From Yersinia rochesterensis (GTDB lineage: Bacteria > Pseudomonadota > Gammaproteobacteria > Enterobacterales > Enterobacteriaceae): 64,000 nucleotides of DNA. Position numbers and translations under genes: made by a program. Of the stretch, positions 18,480 through 27,115 are shown in pieces; within the stretch, counting starts at the first letter, position 1; each line of letters opens with the position of its first letter. The notes beneath the pieces are model-generated. The model had not been told where the DNA came from. It did not search any database and saw nothing but the letters and a program-made list of their open reading frames with translations. The stretch spans positions 1,054,001-1,118,000 of the forward strand of contig NZ_CP032482.1 of NCBI RefSeq assembly GCF_003600645.1, read 5' to 3'.

Positions 18480-19538
18480 ATGACGACTGGGATAGAGAAA
18501 CGGAGTGCTTTTGGCAATCAGCAAACTAAACGCCGCGCCATTTATTTATTAATTGGCTTACTGGTGATCAATGGGCTGGCGTGGGTTTGGGCTTTTACTG
18601 AATTTAATGATAATGCGGTGTTGATGGGGATGGCATTTCTGGCCTATAGCTTTGGTTTGCGTCATGCCGTCGATGCTGATCATATTGCTGCCATTGATAA
18701 CGTAACCCGTAAACTGATGCAACAGGGGAAGACTCCGATTGCGGTGGGAACATTTTTCTCCCTCGGCCATTCGACCATTGTTATATTAGCATCACTCGCC
18801 ATCGCTGCGACCGCGATGGCATTTAAAAACAATATGGCGTGGTTCCACGAAACCGGTGGTTTAATTGGTACACTCGTTTCCTCTCTGTTTTTATTGTTAT
18901 TTGGTTTTCTTAATTTAACTATTCTGATTTCAGTCTATAAAAAATTTAAACAGGTCAAAGCAGGGCATGTTTATAAAGATGAAGAACTTGACCTGTTGGT
19001 CACCAATAATGGAGGGTTCCTGGCCAGAGTATTCAAACGTGTATTTAACATGGTGAATAAAAGTTGGCATATGTATCCCGTTGGTTTTTTATTCGGTTTA
19101 GGGTTTGATACCGCCACTGAAATTGGGGTTTTAGGGATTTCAGCCGCCAGTGCAACTCATGGTATGAATTTATGGTCAATTATGATTTTCCCTGTTTTAT
19201 TTGCTTCTGGGATGGCCTTGATCGATTCACTTGATAATTTTGTCATGATTGGTGCTTATGGTTGGGCTTTCTCTAAACCTGTGCGGAAATTGTATTACAA
19301 CATTACCATCACGGCAGCTTCAGTGATCATTGCATTCTTCATTGGTGGGATTGAAGCATTAGGACTTATTGCAGATAAACTTAATTTAACCGGTGGGATA
19401 TGGACACCAATAAATAATATCAGTGAAAACTTAGGCGAGATAGGTTACTGGATTATTGGGATGTTTATATTGTGTTGGATTGTTTCTGCAGTTAATTACT
19501 ATATTCGCGGTTATGATAAATTAAGTATTACTCGGTAG
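18480..19538 (+). CDS. NiCoT-family nickel permease (NixA/HoxN/UreH type)
   Basis: 352 residues, eight hydrophobic segments. The NiCoT signatures are present: RHAVDADHIAAIDN (H-x4-D-H) in the second segment, FFSLGHSTIVI and LGFDTATEIGVL. ATG 18480 follows TGGAG; an upstream in-frame codon at 18456 overlaps the yut stop. This is a secondary high-affinity Ni2+ (possibly Co2+) transporter in the inner membrane. It gives the locus a second nickel route besides YntA-E. Confidence 0.93.
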   Translation: MTTGIEKRSAFGNQQTKRRAIYLLIGLLVINGLAWVWAFTEFNDNAVLMGMAFLAYSFGLRHAVDADHIAAIDNVTRKLMQQGKTPIAVGTFFSLGHSTIVILASLAIAATAMAFKNNMAWFHETGGLIGTLVSSLFLLLFGFLNLTILISVYKKFKQVKAGHVYKDEELDLLVTNNGGFLARVFKRVFNMVNKSWHMYPVGFLFGLGFDTATEIGVLGISAASATHGMNLWSIMIFPVLFASGMALIDSLDNFVMIGAYGWAFSKPVRKLYYNITITAASVIIAFFIGGIEALGLIADKLNLTGGIWTPINNISENLGEIGYWIIGMFILCWIVSAVNYYIRGYDKLSITR

Positions 19539-19550
19539 TTATAATTTAAT

Positions 19551-19579
19551 AAAAAGGCGCTTATCAAGCGCCTTTTTTA
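19551..19579. terminator. bidirectional terminator between nickel permease and hdeB
   Basis: A 12-bp stem (aaaaaggcgctt / aagcgccttttt) with a 3-base loop, A-run on one side and T-run on the other. Confidence 0.92.
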
Positions 19580-19599
19580 TAAGAAATGACACTTACAAT

Positions 19600-19932
19600 T
19601 TACATGTGTTTTTTAGCAAAACCTAAAATATCCTGTTTAATTTCAGAGAGTTTACTTTCAGGTGCCTTCTTACAAACTTCGACTACTTTCGGTGTCACGA
19701 TAGTATCAGTCTCATGCAAATCAACATAATCACCTTTCTTATATTGAGTATCATCATTTAATACCCAATAAACCACAGGAGTAAATGACTTAGGATTCAG
19801 ATCCAGGAATTCTTTGCAGGTCATATCACTCGGGGTAGTCGCTGTTGCGCTAGTGGTCGCTGCAAAGCTGGCTGCGGCAGCGGAAAGTAATAAACCAGTC
19901 AATGCAATATTACGAAGTGATTTGTAGGACAT
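19600..19932 (-). CDS. hdeB: HdeB-like periplasmic acid-stress chaperone
   Basis: 110 residues with a signal peptide (MSYKSLRNIALTGLLLSAAA, cleavage near SFA-A). The mature part has the HdeA/HdeB pattern DMTCKEFLDLNPKSFTPVVYWVLN with Cys39 and a second cysteine at 87 (VVEVCKKAP), which form the family disulfide. The spacing and MTC-x-EF-x-DLNPK motif are closer to HdeB than HdeA. These dimers unfold at low pH and prevent aggregation of periplasmic proteins. Its place beside urease makes a small acid-survival neighbourhood. Confidence 0.9.
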   Translation of the reverse strand: MSYKSLRNIALTGLLLSAAAASFAATTSATATTPSDMTCKEFLDLNPKSFTPVVYWVLNDDTQYKKGDYVDLHETDTIVTPKVVEVCKKAPESKLSEIKQDILGFAKKHM

Positions 19933-20021
19933 GCTTATTTCCTTATTTATCTGTTAAATATGATTAAATATTTAAGACACTTAAATTAAGGGTGATGGAT
20001 ATCACTCAAGTCTACGAACTT

Positions 20022-20040
20022 CGGTATATCTGATATGCCG
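20022..20040. repeat. dyad upstream of hdeB
   Basis: CGGTATATC-T-GATATGCCG is a 9-bp inverted repeat with one mismatch, about 90 bases before the hdeB start on the minus strand. It is a candidate operator; the cognate regulator is unknown. Confidence 0.5.
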
Positions 20041-20277
20041 AGGAACTCTTATATTATTAACCAAAACAGTATTAATGCCAACTGTGGATTTATTATTTTA
20101 CTCATTATTTAGTATAAATAACTTTACAGAATGTAACATAAGCTGTGTGGTGAAACTATTTATGGTGATGACCGAACAATCATTTGATTTTTGTCAAAAA
20201 TAATCATATTTGACCATGATTTTTATCATTTTTTATCTATACTTAATTTACCTATAACAATTTTAGTCACTTTATTG

Positions 20278-21453
20278 ATGAAGATACTACAGGAAATTAA
20301 GACTAAGGTGTCGATACCACTTTTGTTGGCCATTTTAGTGGCCATTAATGGGTATCTGGTGTTAAGCCCCGTGCTTTTCCGGGCGTTCTCTCATTCAACA
20401 GAGGCGATAAACAATTTCAGCACTTGGAAAGAGGCATTAAGTTTTCTTGAATTATTTGAAATTCCGAGATTTATGATCGGTCTGTTATTGATATTGATGT
20501 CATTTTCCGTCGCGATGAAAATCCGTACGGCATGGTTTCTCACGGTATTATTGTTGTTAACTATTGTTGCTATCAATATCTTTATTCTGAAAGATCAGAA
20601 TAAATTGACGACTTATTCCCTTATTGTTGTTGTCGCTTTACTATTTTATTGGCGTGAGTTTGATCATTACAGTCTCGGAAGTGCAACATTCTTTGCGATC
20701 GCGAGTATTTGTTCATTAATCGTCTATAGCATGTTGGGTACACTCTACATGGGCGATGAGTTCGCACCGGCAGTGACCGATTTACCCACTGCGTTCTATT
20801 TCGCGATTGTTTGTATGTCAACAGTGGGCTTCGGGGATATTATTCCACATACCACTGTAGCGAGAATGTTCACACTCACGGTGATTATTGCTGGTATTAC
20901 TGTCTTTGCGGCTTCGATTGCTTCGATTGCCGGCCCGATAATCAGTAATAATATTAAACGCATAGTTAAAGGTAGGATTTATCACGTGGAACGTAAAAAT
21001 CATTTTATTATTGTCGGTTCCAATTCTTTGGCACTCAATGTCTATAATGGGCTGCGTGACCGGGGTGATGATGTCACTGTTGTTTGCCCAGTTGGCAGCC
21101 AACACAATTTTCCTCCACATGCAGATATTATCGAGGGAGATCCCTCTTCGGTAGAAACACTGAAACTGGCGGGGGCCGCCAAGGCAAAATATATTATTGC
21201 ATTGTGCAACAATGATGCCGACAACACCTTTACTATTCTCGCGGCAAAAGAAATTGCTGGTGAGGGGACGAAAACATTGGCGTTAGTCAATGAAACACAG
21301 AATATGCAGAAAGTGAAACGGGTTAATCCTGATATGGTGTTCTCACTGCCATTATTAGGCAGTGAGTTGCTGGTCAGAACCTTAAATGGCGATACAATCA
21401 ATAACTCCCTCATTGCCGAAATGTTCTTTGGTAATTGCCAGAAATTAGATTAA
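20278..21453 (+). CDS. kch: Kch-like potassium channel with RCK/TrkA_N domain
   Basis: 391 residues from ATG 20278 (a TTG 20191 would add 29 residues; neither has a good ribosome-binding site). About six hydrophobic segments are followed by the pore loop with selectivity filter STVGFGDI, then a cytoplasmic RCK domain with Rossmann motif HFIIVGSNSLALNVYNGL and ALCNNDADNTF. It matches E. coli Kch in architecture and in many residues around the filter (TAFYFSIxTMSTVGxGDI-like). The filter has Phe where E. coli Kch has Tyr (GYG). It would conduct K+ across the inner membrane. Monocistronic. Confidence 0.88.
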   Translation: MKILQEIKTKVSIPLLLAILVAINGYLVLSPVLFRAFSHSTEAINNFSTWKEALSFLELFEIPRFMIGLLLILMSFSVAMKIRTAWFLTVLLLLTIVAINIFILKDQNKLTTYSLIVVVALLFYWREFDHYSLGSATFFAIASICSLIVYSMLGTLYMGDEFAPAVTDLPTAFYFAIVCMSTVGFGDIIPHTTVARMFTLTVIIAGITVFAASIASIAGPIISNNIKRIVKGRIYHVERKNHFIIVGSNSLALNVYNGLRDRGDDVTVVCPVGSQHNFPPHADIIEGDPSSVETLKLAGAAKAKYIIALCNNDADNTFTILAAKEIAGEGTKTLALVNETQNMQKVKRVNPDMVFSLPLLGSELLVRTLNGDTINNSLIAEMFFGNCQKLD

Positions 21454-21476
21454 ATCTATTGGGTTATCAGATGTAT

Positions 21477-21505
21477 AAAAACACCCTCATCATGAGGGTG
21501 TTTTT
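21477..21505. terminator. bidirectional terminator after kch
   Basis: A 14-bp perfect stem with a single-base loop around acaccctcat / atgagggtgt, flanked by A and T runs. It serves kch and the convergent crcB genes. Confidence 0.92.
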
Positions 21506-21535
21506 ATGCCTGGTAGATATTCCCCCTGTATCCTA

Positions 21536-21940
21536 TTATTCCATGGCAGTTTGTGGATCTTTAGGTTTATCTTTAGGGCCGACCATTAAACCCAATTCGA
21601 CAGCAATAAAACCGACAATCAAGCTGGCAACTAAATAACAGATTGAAACTAAAATGCCACTCGGGGTTTTCATCATTTCGACAGCACCAAATACGAAACT
21701 GGAAAATGTCGACAAGCCGCCCATGATACCGGTACCCACCATCAAGTGTACATATTGGTTAATTTTACCGTTTTTAAAGAAAGAGGTAGCTAACCCTAAT
21801 AAAAATGCGGCGATGATATTGGCGACAAAGATATCCATCGGGAAGCCATCTGCCAACCGTGGTACGGACAGCATGATAAATTCACGACACATAGCACCAA
21901 AAGCACCCCCGATAAACACTAAAATAATAAGATTTGGCAT
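21536..21940 (-). CDS. crcB: fluoride channel CrcB/Fluc, copy 1
   Basis: 134 residues, four transmembrane segments. Family residues are visible: [14 protein letters not shown] (GGxxGAxxR), the central [13 protein letters not shown] motif with conserved TFS(S/T)F, and [11 protein letters not shown] (N in the second helix). Fluc channels are dual-topology dimers that export fluoride. Start 21940 gives normal spacing to GGAG; an ATG two codons upstream (21946) is too close. It follows the second crcB gene by 15 bases, so the two are one operon. Confidence 0.9.
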   Translation of the reverse strand: MPNLIILVFIGGAFGAMCREFIMLSVPRLADGFPMDIFVANIIAAFLLGLATSFFKNGKINQYVHLMVGTGIMGGLSTFSSFVFGAVEMMKTPSGILVSICYLVASLIVGFIAVELGLMVGPKDKPKDPQTAME

Positions 21941-21955
21941 AATCATTCTCTCCGA

Positions 21956-22336
21956 TTAATAAGCCAACCATGCACCCAATGCGGCCGCAGCTAAACCGAA
22001 TAATACAGAAATAATCAGATATCCAGCAGCAATGGCTCTGCCCCGGGTTGTCGATAGTTTTGCCGCATCTAATTGCATGCTACTAAAGGTGGTATAGCCG
22101 CCTAAAATACCAGTTAACACCGCCGCATTAATTAAATCGCCATAGCGATCGCGCCAGTCGACACTAAAAAGAATGCTTAGATAGCCAATCACAAATGCAC
22201 CCGAAATATTAATTAGAAAAGTGCCGAGGGGAAAATTCCCTTTGTATATTTTCCCAACACCTAGCCCTATCCACCATCGTAATAGCGAGCCGATCCCTCC
22301 ACCTAGCCCAACCCACATTACATCGATTGCAGTCAT
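21956..22336 (-). CDS. crcB: fluoride channel CrcB/Fluc, copy 2
   Basis: 126 residues, four transmembrane segments, with GLGGGIGSLLRWWIG, FLINISGAFVIGYL (conserved Asn) and TGILGGYTTFSSMQ. It is upstream of copy 1 in the same operon and differs clearly in sequence, which suggests a heterodimer rather than two redundant homodimers, as known for paired Fluc genes. GGAGGGC precedes the start codon. I see no fluoride riboswitch core in its leader. Confidence 0.9.
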   Translation of the reverse strand: MTAIDVMWVGLGGGIGSLLRWWIGLGVGKIYKGNFPLGTFLINISGAFVIGYLSILFSVDWRDRYGDLINAAVLTGILGGYTTFSSMQLDAAKLSTTRGRAIAAGYLIISVLFGLAAAALGAWLAY

Positions 22337-22452
22337 AAAAAGCCCTCCATCGTTATTTACTAGAGTGGTAATAATAGTAGTACAAATAGACGCTGCGAGT
22401 ATTCGGATATATGAATTATAAGGTGAGAATTTATGCAGATAGAGGGAGGTGC

Positions 22453-22480
22453 TTGCAGTGACAAGGGATAGTATTAAAAT
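22453..22480 (+). promoter_or_regulatory. probable sigma-70 promoter of yghZ
   Basis: TTGCAG at 22453-22458 and TAAAAT at 22475-22480 with a 16-base spacer, about 50 bases before the yghZ start codon. Confidence 0.45.
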
Positions 22481-22527
22481 AGGAATGCTGTTTCAAAAAA
22501 ATACAATAAACGGAGATAGAAGCTATC

Positions 22528-23562
22528 ATGCCTTACAACGCAGATCCCTCCCGATACAACCAAATGCAATATCGCTTTTGTGGAAAAAGTGGTTTGCAAC
22601 TTCCGGCACTGTCACTTGGACTTTGGCATAACTTTAGTTTTAACAATACATTAGAATCGCAGCGGACCTTACTGCGCAAAGCTTTTGACCTGGGAATTAC
22701 CCACTTCGATTTAGCCAATAACTATGGCCCACCACCGGGGTCAGCAGAACAAAATTTCGGTAAGTTATTGCAAGACGATTTTAAGCCTTATCGTGACGAG
22801 CTGATAATCTCGACTAAAGCGGGTTATAACATGTGGCCCGGCCCTTATGGTGCTGGCAGTTCACGAAAATATCTGCTTGCCAGCTTGGACCAAAGCTTAA
22901 AACGGATGGGGCTGGATTATGTGGATATTTTTTATTCCCACCGTGTTGATGAAAATACGCCGATGGAAGAAACCGCATCAGCATTAGCTCAGGCGGTACA
23001 AAGCGGTAAAGCTTTATATGTCGGGATTTCATCCTATTCATCTGAACGGACTGCCAAAATGGTGGAATTATTGCAGCAATGGAAGATTCCTCTGCTTATC
23101 CATCAGCCTTCTTATAACATTCTTAATCGCTGGGTTGAGCAAACGAATTTATTAGATACTTTGGATAAACACGGTGTTGGCTGTATCGCTTTTACACCTT
23201 TGGCACAGGGATTATTAACTGGGAAATATCTCAATGGTATCCCGGATGATTCTCGAATGAAGAAAGAGGCTGGCGGCTCGTTGAAAGAAAATATGTTGTC
23301 GGAGGAAAATCTGCTCAGCATCAAGCGGTTGAATGAATTAGCTGAACAACGTGGGCAGTCATTGGCGCAAATGGCCTTGAGCTGGCTATTGAAAGATAAC
23401 CGCGTTACGTCAGTTTTAATTGGTGCCAGCCGTCCAGAACAGCTTGAGGAAAACTGTGCAGCACTCGGTAATTTGAGCTTCAGTGCGGAAGAATTACGTG
23501 CTATTGATCAGCATGTTACTGATGGGCGACTTAATTTGTGGCAAGCTTCATCGGATCGCTAA
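22528..23562 (+). CDS. yghZ: aldo-keto reductase YghZ (L-glyceraldehyde 3-phosphate reductase)
   Basis: 344 residues. Very close in sequence to E. coli YghZ/Gpr: YRFCGKSGLQLPALSLGLWH, FDLANNYGPPPGSAEQNFG (catalytic Asp and Tyr), then the catalytic Lys in ISTKAGY and His in FYSHRVDENTP. The NADPH-binding C-terminal end VLIGASRPEQLEEN is intact. The family reduces L-glyceraldehyde 3-phosphate and other reactive aldehydes in the cytoplasm. It ends in the strong terminator that follows. Divergent from crcB. Confidence 0.93.
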   Translation: MPYNADPSRYNQMQYRFCGKSGLQLPALSLGLWHNFSFNNTLESQRTLLRKAFDLGITHFDLANNYGPPPGSAEQNFGKLLQDDFKPYRDELIISTKAGYNMWPGPYGAGSSRKYLLASLDQSLKRMGLDYVDIFYSHRVDENTPMEETASALAQAVQSGKALYVGISSYSSERTAKMVELLQQWKIPLLIHQPSYNILNRWVEQTNLLDTLDKHGVGCIAFTPLAQGLLTGKYLNGIPDDSRMKKEAGGSLKENMLSEENLLSIKRLNELAEQRGQSLAQMALSWLLKDNRVTSVLIGASRPEQLEENCAALGNLSFSAEELRAIDQHVTDGRLNLWQASSDR

Positions 23563-23595
23563 TTTGCCACGATAAATTTTGTCAGTGATAATGTG

Positions 23596-23622
23596 AAAGC
23601 CGGAAGATTTTCCGGCTTTTTT
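23596..23622 (+). terminator. terminator of yghZ
   Basis: A 10-bp stem aaagccggaa / ttccggcttt with a 4-base loop and a T-run. Confidence 0.9.
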
Positions 23623-23645
23623 AGAGTGAATTTGTTGCTCATAAA

Positions 23646-24809
23646 CTAGTTGTTAGCCGAAAGGCCTACTTTCAGTAACTTACCATCACTCTCATCCGTC
23701 AAGAGATAAACATAGCCGTCAGGCCCGATGCGCACATCGCGGATACGTTCGCCGCGATCTCCCAGCAAACGCTCTTCAGCAATCACTTTATCGCCATCCA
23801 GTTGTAAGCGAATTAACTCTTTCTGTGCCAATGCGCCGATAAACAGCGAATGTTGCCAGGTCGGGAAACGGGTAGCATTATAAAATGCCATCCCACTGAT
23901 ACCTGGTGATTTTTCCCAGTAATAGGTGGGCTGTTCAGTCCCCTCTATATGGGTACCTTTGGCTTCTGGGATGGGCAAACCTGAATAGTTCATTCCGTGT
24001 GTTGCCAATGGCCAACCATAGTTTTTCCCAGCCATAGGGATATTGATTTCATCGCCACCTTTAGGGCCATGCTCATTCTCCCACACCACGCCGGTCCAGG
24101 GATTCAGGGCTAACCCCTGCGGATTACGATGACCATAAGACCAGATTTCTGGTCTTGCCGGTGACTGATTGGTGAGGGGATTATCTTTCGGCACCTTACC
24201 GTCGAGGGTCAGGCGGACTATTTTACCTTGGTGCAAGCTCAAGTTTTGTGCTGTTAGGCGCTGATTATTTTCACCTAAGGTAATAAAAAGATGGCCTTGT
24301 TCATCAAAAGCCAGTTTGCCGCCAAAATGATTGCCGGTTGATAATTTTGGCTGTTGGCGGAAAAAGACAGTGAAGTTTTCAATGGCGGTTCCTTGCGGAT
24401 TAAGACGGCCATAGCCCACCGCAGTTCCAGCTTTTCCATCCTTCCCTTCTTCCGCGAAGCTGAGGTAAATGCGGCGATCTTGGGCAAATTTCGGTGATAA
24501 CGCCACTTCCAGTAAGCCGCCTTGCCCCTTGGCATACACCGCAGGCACCCCTTTTAATGGCTCTGACAGGTTTTTTTCTGGTTGCCATAATCTTAATTGC
24601 CCGGAACGTTCAGTGATTAAAATGCCCCCGTCATCCGGCAAAAAGGCCAGTGACCAGGGGTGATCCAGCCCATTTTGCAATTCAGTCACTGTCACTGTGG
24701 GGGTTGGGGCGGCTAGGGCCGGTAGCGGGATAAATACACTCAATAAGAGTGATTTGAATAATTGTAAACGCAGCCGAGAGGCCAGTGTTTTATTTCCCAA
24801 TAAGGTCAT
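23646..24809 (-). CDS. yliI: PQQ-dependent aldose sugar dehydrogenase YliI-like
   Basis: 387 residues. A signal peptide (to about LPALA-A) leads to a six-bladed beta-propeller of the soluble glucose dehydrogenase family. Visible landmarks are GLDHPWSLAFLPDDGG, the Asn-His of STGNHFGGKLAFDEQGHLFITLGE, SYGHRNPQGLALNP and WENEHGPKGGDEIN. It oxidises aldoses in the periplasm with PQQ and calcium; PQQ itself must be supplied by other genes or the medium. GGAGTGAG precedes the start. Monocistronic, convergent with yghZ. Confidence 0.9.
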   Translation of the reverse strand: MTLLGNKTLASRLRLQLFKSLLLSVFIPLPALAAPTPTVTVTELQNGLDHPWSLAFLPDDGGILITERSGQLRLWQPEKNLSEPLKGVPAVYAKGQGGLLEVALSPKFAQDRRIYLSFAEEGKDGKAGTAVGYGRLNPQGTAIENFTVFFRQQPKLSTGNHFGGKLAFDEQGHLFITLGENNQRLTAQNLSLHQGKIVRLTLDGKVPKDNPLTNQSPARPEIWSYGHRNPQGLALNPWTGVVWENEHGPKGGDEINIPMAGKNYGWPLATHGMNYSGLPIPEAKGTHIEGTEQPTYYWEKSPGISGMAFYNATRFPTWQHSLFIGALAQKELIRLQLDGDKVIAEERLLGDRGERIRDVRIGPDGYVYLLTDESDGKLLKVGLSANN

Positions 24810-25387
24810 TACTCACTCCATAAATAGGCAACCACCTGTTAACTTTAGAGTATTAAACAGAAATCGGCTATTTTCGGCCCTAAAAGGATGTGCGTGGAGC
24901 GAATGAGTAAGGAAGTAGTGGCGATGAACTTCGCTTCACGAATAAAGCTATCGCGTTGAACCTGGGGTAAAAGTGAGAAGGTTTGGATGAAACAATTATC
25001 AAACCAATAAGATTTCCTAATTTAACCTTTTATTGGTTTCAAGAGGTTTTATTGCCGTGCTTTGTTGTTTCATAATCTGCCAATAAAAACTAACCACATG
25101 AAATACAAATGAATTAAACTTAATTCGCCGAGCAAAAAAATAATCATTTTGCGATAACCATCACATTGTAATAGCTAAGAAATGTGAAGGCTATCAATGT
25201 GAAAAGTCAATTAGAGACGATTATTGTTATGCTTGAATTACTGGATTGTCTGTTAACTCCGTATACTGACGACAACCAGAAACAATGGAGCTGGGCAAGG
25301 GGCACGATAAAGTTCAGATAAAGGGAATTCACCATTGCACTGGCATATGAATAACTTGTGTCTTTTGAACCTCAAAAGGTGTTGGGT
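24810..25387. other. intergenic regulatory region of yliI and chbB
   Basis: About 580 bases without a gene. The right half contains a CRP-like site (25181-25200) and presumably the chbB promoter with ChbR and NagC operators, which I cannot delimit. Codon-like frames are short and random. Confidence 0.5.
25181..25200. promoter_or_regulatory. possible CRP site upstream of chbB
   Basis: TGTGA-AGGCTA-TCAAT has a perfect left half-site and a 3 of 5 right half-site with the correct 6-base spacer. A CRP site is expected for a PTS operon of this kind. Confidence 0.4.
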
Positions 25388-25705
25388 ATGGAAAAGAAAA
25401 AAATTTATCTGTTTTGCTCTGCTGGTATGTCTACCTCGCTACTGGTTTCCAAAATGAAAGTGCAAGCAGAGAAGTATGAAGTGCCAGTGACTATCAATGC
25501 TTACCCGGAAGCACTGGCCGCGCAGCATGGCACTGAAGCAGATGTGATCCTATTAGGGCCGCAAATAGCTTACATGCTGCCAGAAATCACCAAAATGTTC
25601 CCTAACAAACCTGTTGAAGTGATCGATTCTATCTTGTACGGCAAAGTTGATGGTCTAGGGGTATTAAAAGCTGCTGTTGCCGCAATAAAAAAAGCAAAAC
25701 AATAA
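25388..25705 (+). CDS. chbB: PTS chitobiose/cellobiose-specific enzyme IIB
   Basis: 105 residues, full length. The phosphorylated cysteine is Cys10 in [18 protein letters not shown], and the C-terminus [16 protein letters not shown] is the same as in E. coli ChbB. It passes phosphate from ChbA (IIA) to the sugar bound by ChbC (IIC). ATG 25388 is preferred over 25358 because the conserved MEKKKIYLF starts there. Confidence 0.95.
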   Translation: MEKKKIYLFCSAGMSTSLLVSKMKVQAEKYEVPVTINAYPEALAAQHGTEADVILLGPQIAYMLPEITKMFPNKPVEVIDSILYGKVDGLGVLKAAVAAIKKAKQ

Positions 25706-25715
25706 GGGGAGCACT

Positions 25716-27077
25716 GTGAGCGCATTTATTAATTCTCTGGAAAGGGCCATATTGCCCTTCGCCATTAAAATTGGCAAACAGCAACATATTAATGCCATCA
25801 AGAATGGGTTTATTCGGCTGATGCCGTTAACCCTGACAGGTGCCATGTTTGTTCTTATTAATAACGTTTTCTTAAGTTTTGGTGAAGGGTCGTTCTTCTT
25901 CTCGATGGGTATTCGTCTGGATGCAGATACCATCACCACGCTCAATGGTTTTAAAGCGATCGGCGGTAACGTTTATAACGGTACCCTCGGGATCATGTCG
26001 TTAATGACGCCATTCTTTATCAGTATGGCCTTGGCTGAAGAGAAAAGAGTCGATCCTCTGGCTTCGGCATTGCTGGCGATTGCTGCCTTTATGACCGTAA
26101 CCCCATACAGTGTTGGCGATGCCTATGCGGTGGGTGCTAATTGGTTAGGGGGGGCGAATATTATCTCCGGTATTATTATCGGCTTGGTGGTAGCAGAAGT
26201 TTTCGCCTTTATCGTGCGCCGTAACTGGGTTATCCGCTTACCTGATAGTGTGCCGACATCAGTCTCTCGCTCTTTCTCTGCATTGATTCCTGGTTTTATT
26301 ATTCTGTCCATTATGGGTGTGATTTCCTATGCCCTTGCATTGCACGGAACTAACTTCCACCAGATCATTATGGACACCATCTCCGCTCCATTGTCTAAAA
26401 TGGGCAGTGTTGTAGGTTGGGTGTATGTGATGTGTTCCTCACTGTTGTGGTTCTTCGGGATACACGGGGCGATGGCGTTATCTGCGCTGGAAAGTGGCAT
26501 TATGATGCCATTTGCGCTAGAAAACGTGGCAACCTATACCCAATATGGCTCGGTTGCGGCGGCATTGGCTGCTGGCAAAGAATTCCACATGTGGGCTAAA
26601 CCTTTTGTTGACTCCTATATATTCCTTGGCGGAACAGGGGCAACACTTGGGCTGGTTATTGCTATCTTTATTGGTTCCCGTCGTGAAGATTATCGCCAAG
26701 TGGCAAAACTGGGCGCGCCGGCAAGTATTTTCCAGATTAACGAACCGATTCTGTTTGGTTTACCGGTTATTATGAACCCGCTGTTCTTCATTCCATTTAT
26801 TCTGGTTCAGCCGGTATTAGCCATTATTACTTCCATTGCCTATTACACCGGTTTAATTCCGCCAATTACCAATATTGCGCCGTGGACGATGCCAGTCGGG
26901 TTGGGAGCTTTCTTTAACACCAACGGCAGTATTGCTGCGATGTTATTAAGTTTGTTCAACCTTGGCATCGCAACACTGATTTATCTGCCGTTTGTGATTA
27001 TTGCCAATAAAGCGCAAACCGAGATAGATCGTGAAGTTCAAAGCGAAGAAGAAATCGCTGACAGCTTGAAATTCTAA
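25716..27077 (+). CDS. chbC: PTS chitobiose/cellobiose-specific enzyme IIC
   Basis: 453 residues, about ten membrane helices of the lactose/cellobiose IIC family. The substrate-site motif [15 protein letters not shown], the pre-motif [11 protein letters not shown] and [12 protein letters not shown] are present. It imports beta-linked disaccharides (chitobiose, cellobiose) with phosphorylation. RBS AAGGGGAG; ten bases after chbB. Confidence 0.94.
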   Translation: MSAFINSLERAILPFAIKIGKQQHINAIKNGFIRLMPLTLTGAMFVLINNVFLSFGEGSFFFSMGIRLDADTITTLNGFKAIGGNVYNGTLGIMSLMTPFFISMALAEEKRVDPLASALLAIAAFMTVTPYSVGDAYAVGANWLGGANIISGIIIGLVVAEVFAFIVRRNWVIRLPDSVPTSVSRSFSALIPGFIILSIMGVISYALALHGTNFHQIIMDTISAPLSKMGSVVGWVYVMCSSLLWFFGIHGAMALSALESGIMMPFALENVATYTQYGSVAAALAAGKEFHMWAKPFVDSYIFLGGTGATLGLVIAIFIGSRREDYRQVAKLGAPASIFQINEPILFGLPVIMNPLFFIPFILVQPVLAIITSIAYYTGLIPPITNIAPWTMPVGLGAFFNTNGSIAAMLLSLFNLGIATLIYLPFVIIANKAQTEIDREVQSEEEIADSLKF

Positions 27078-27115
27078 TTGTAAAACCCATTTAGCGTATA
27101 AGGTTGGAGGCTGGA

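Noticed and set aside
22337..22500. Fluoride riboswitch upstream of crcB
   Set aside because: I looked for the conserved GATGG...TTCCGCC-type core on the minus strand and found only a GATGGAGGG that is the ribosome-binding site.
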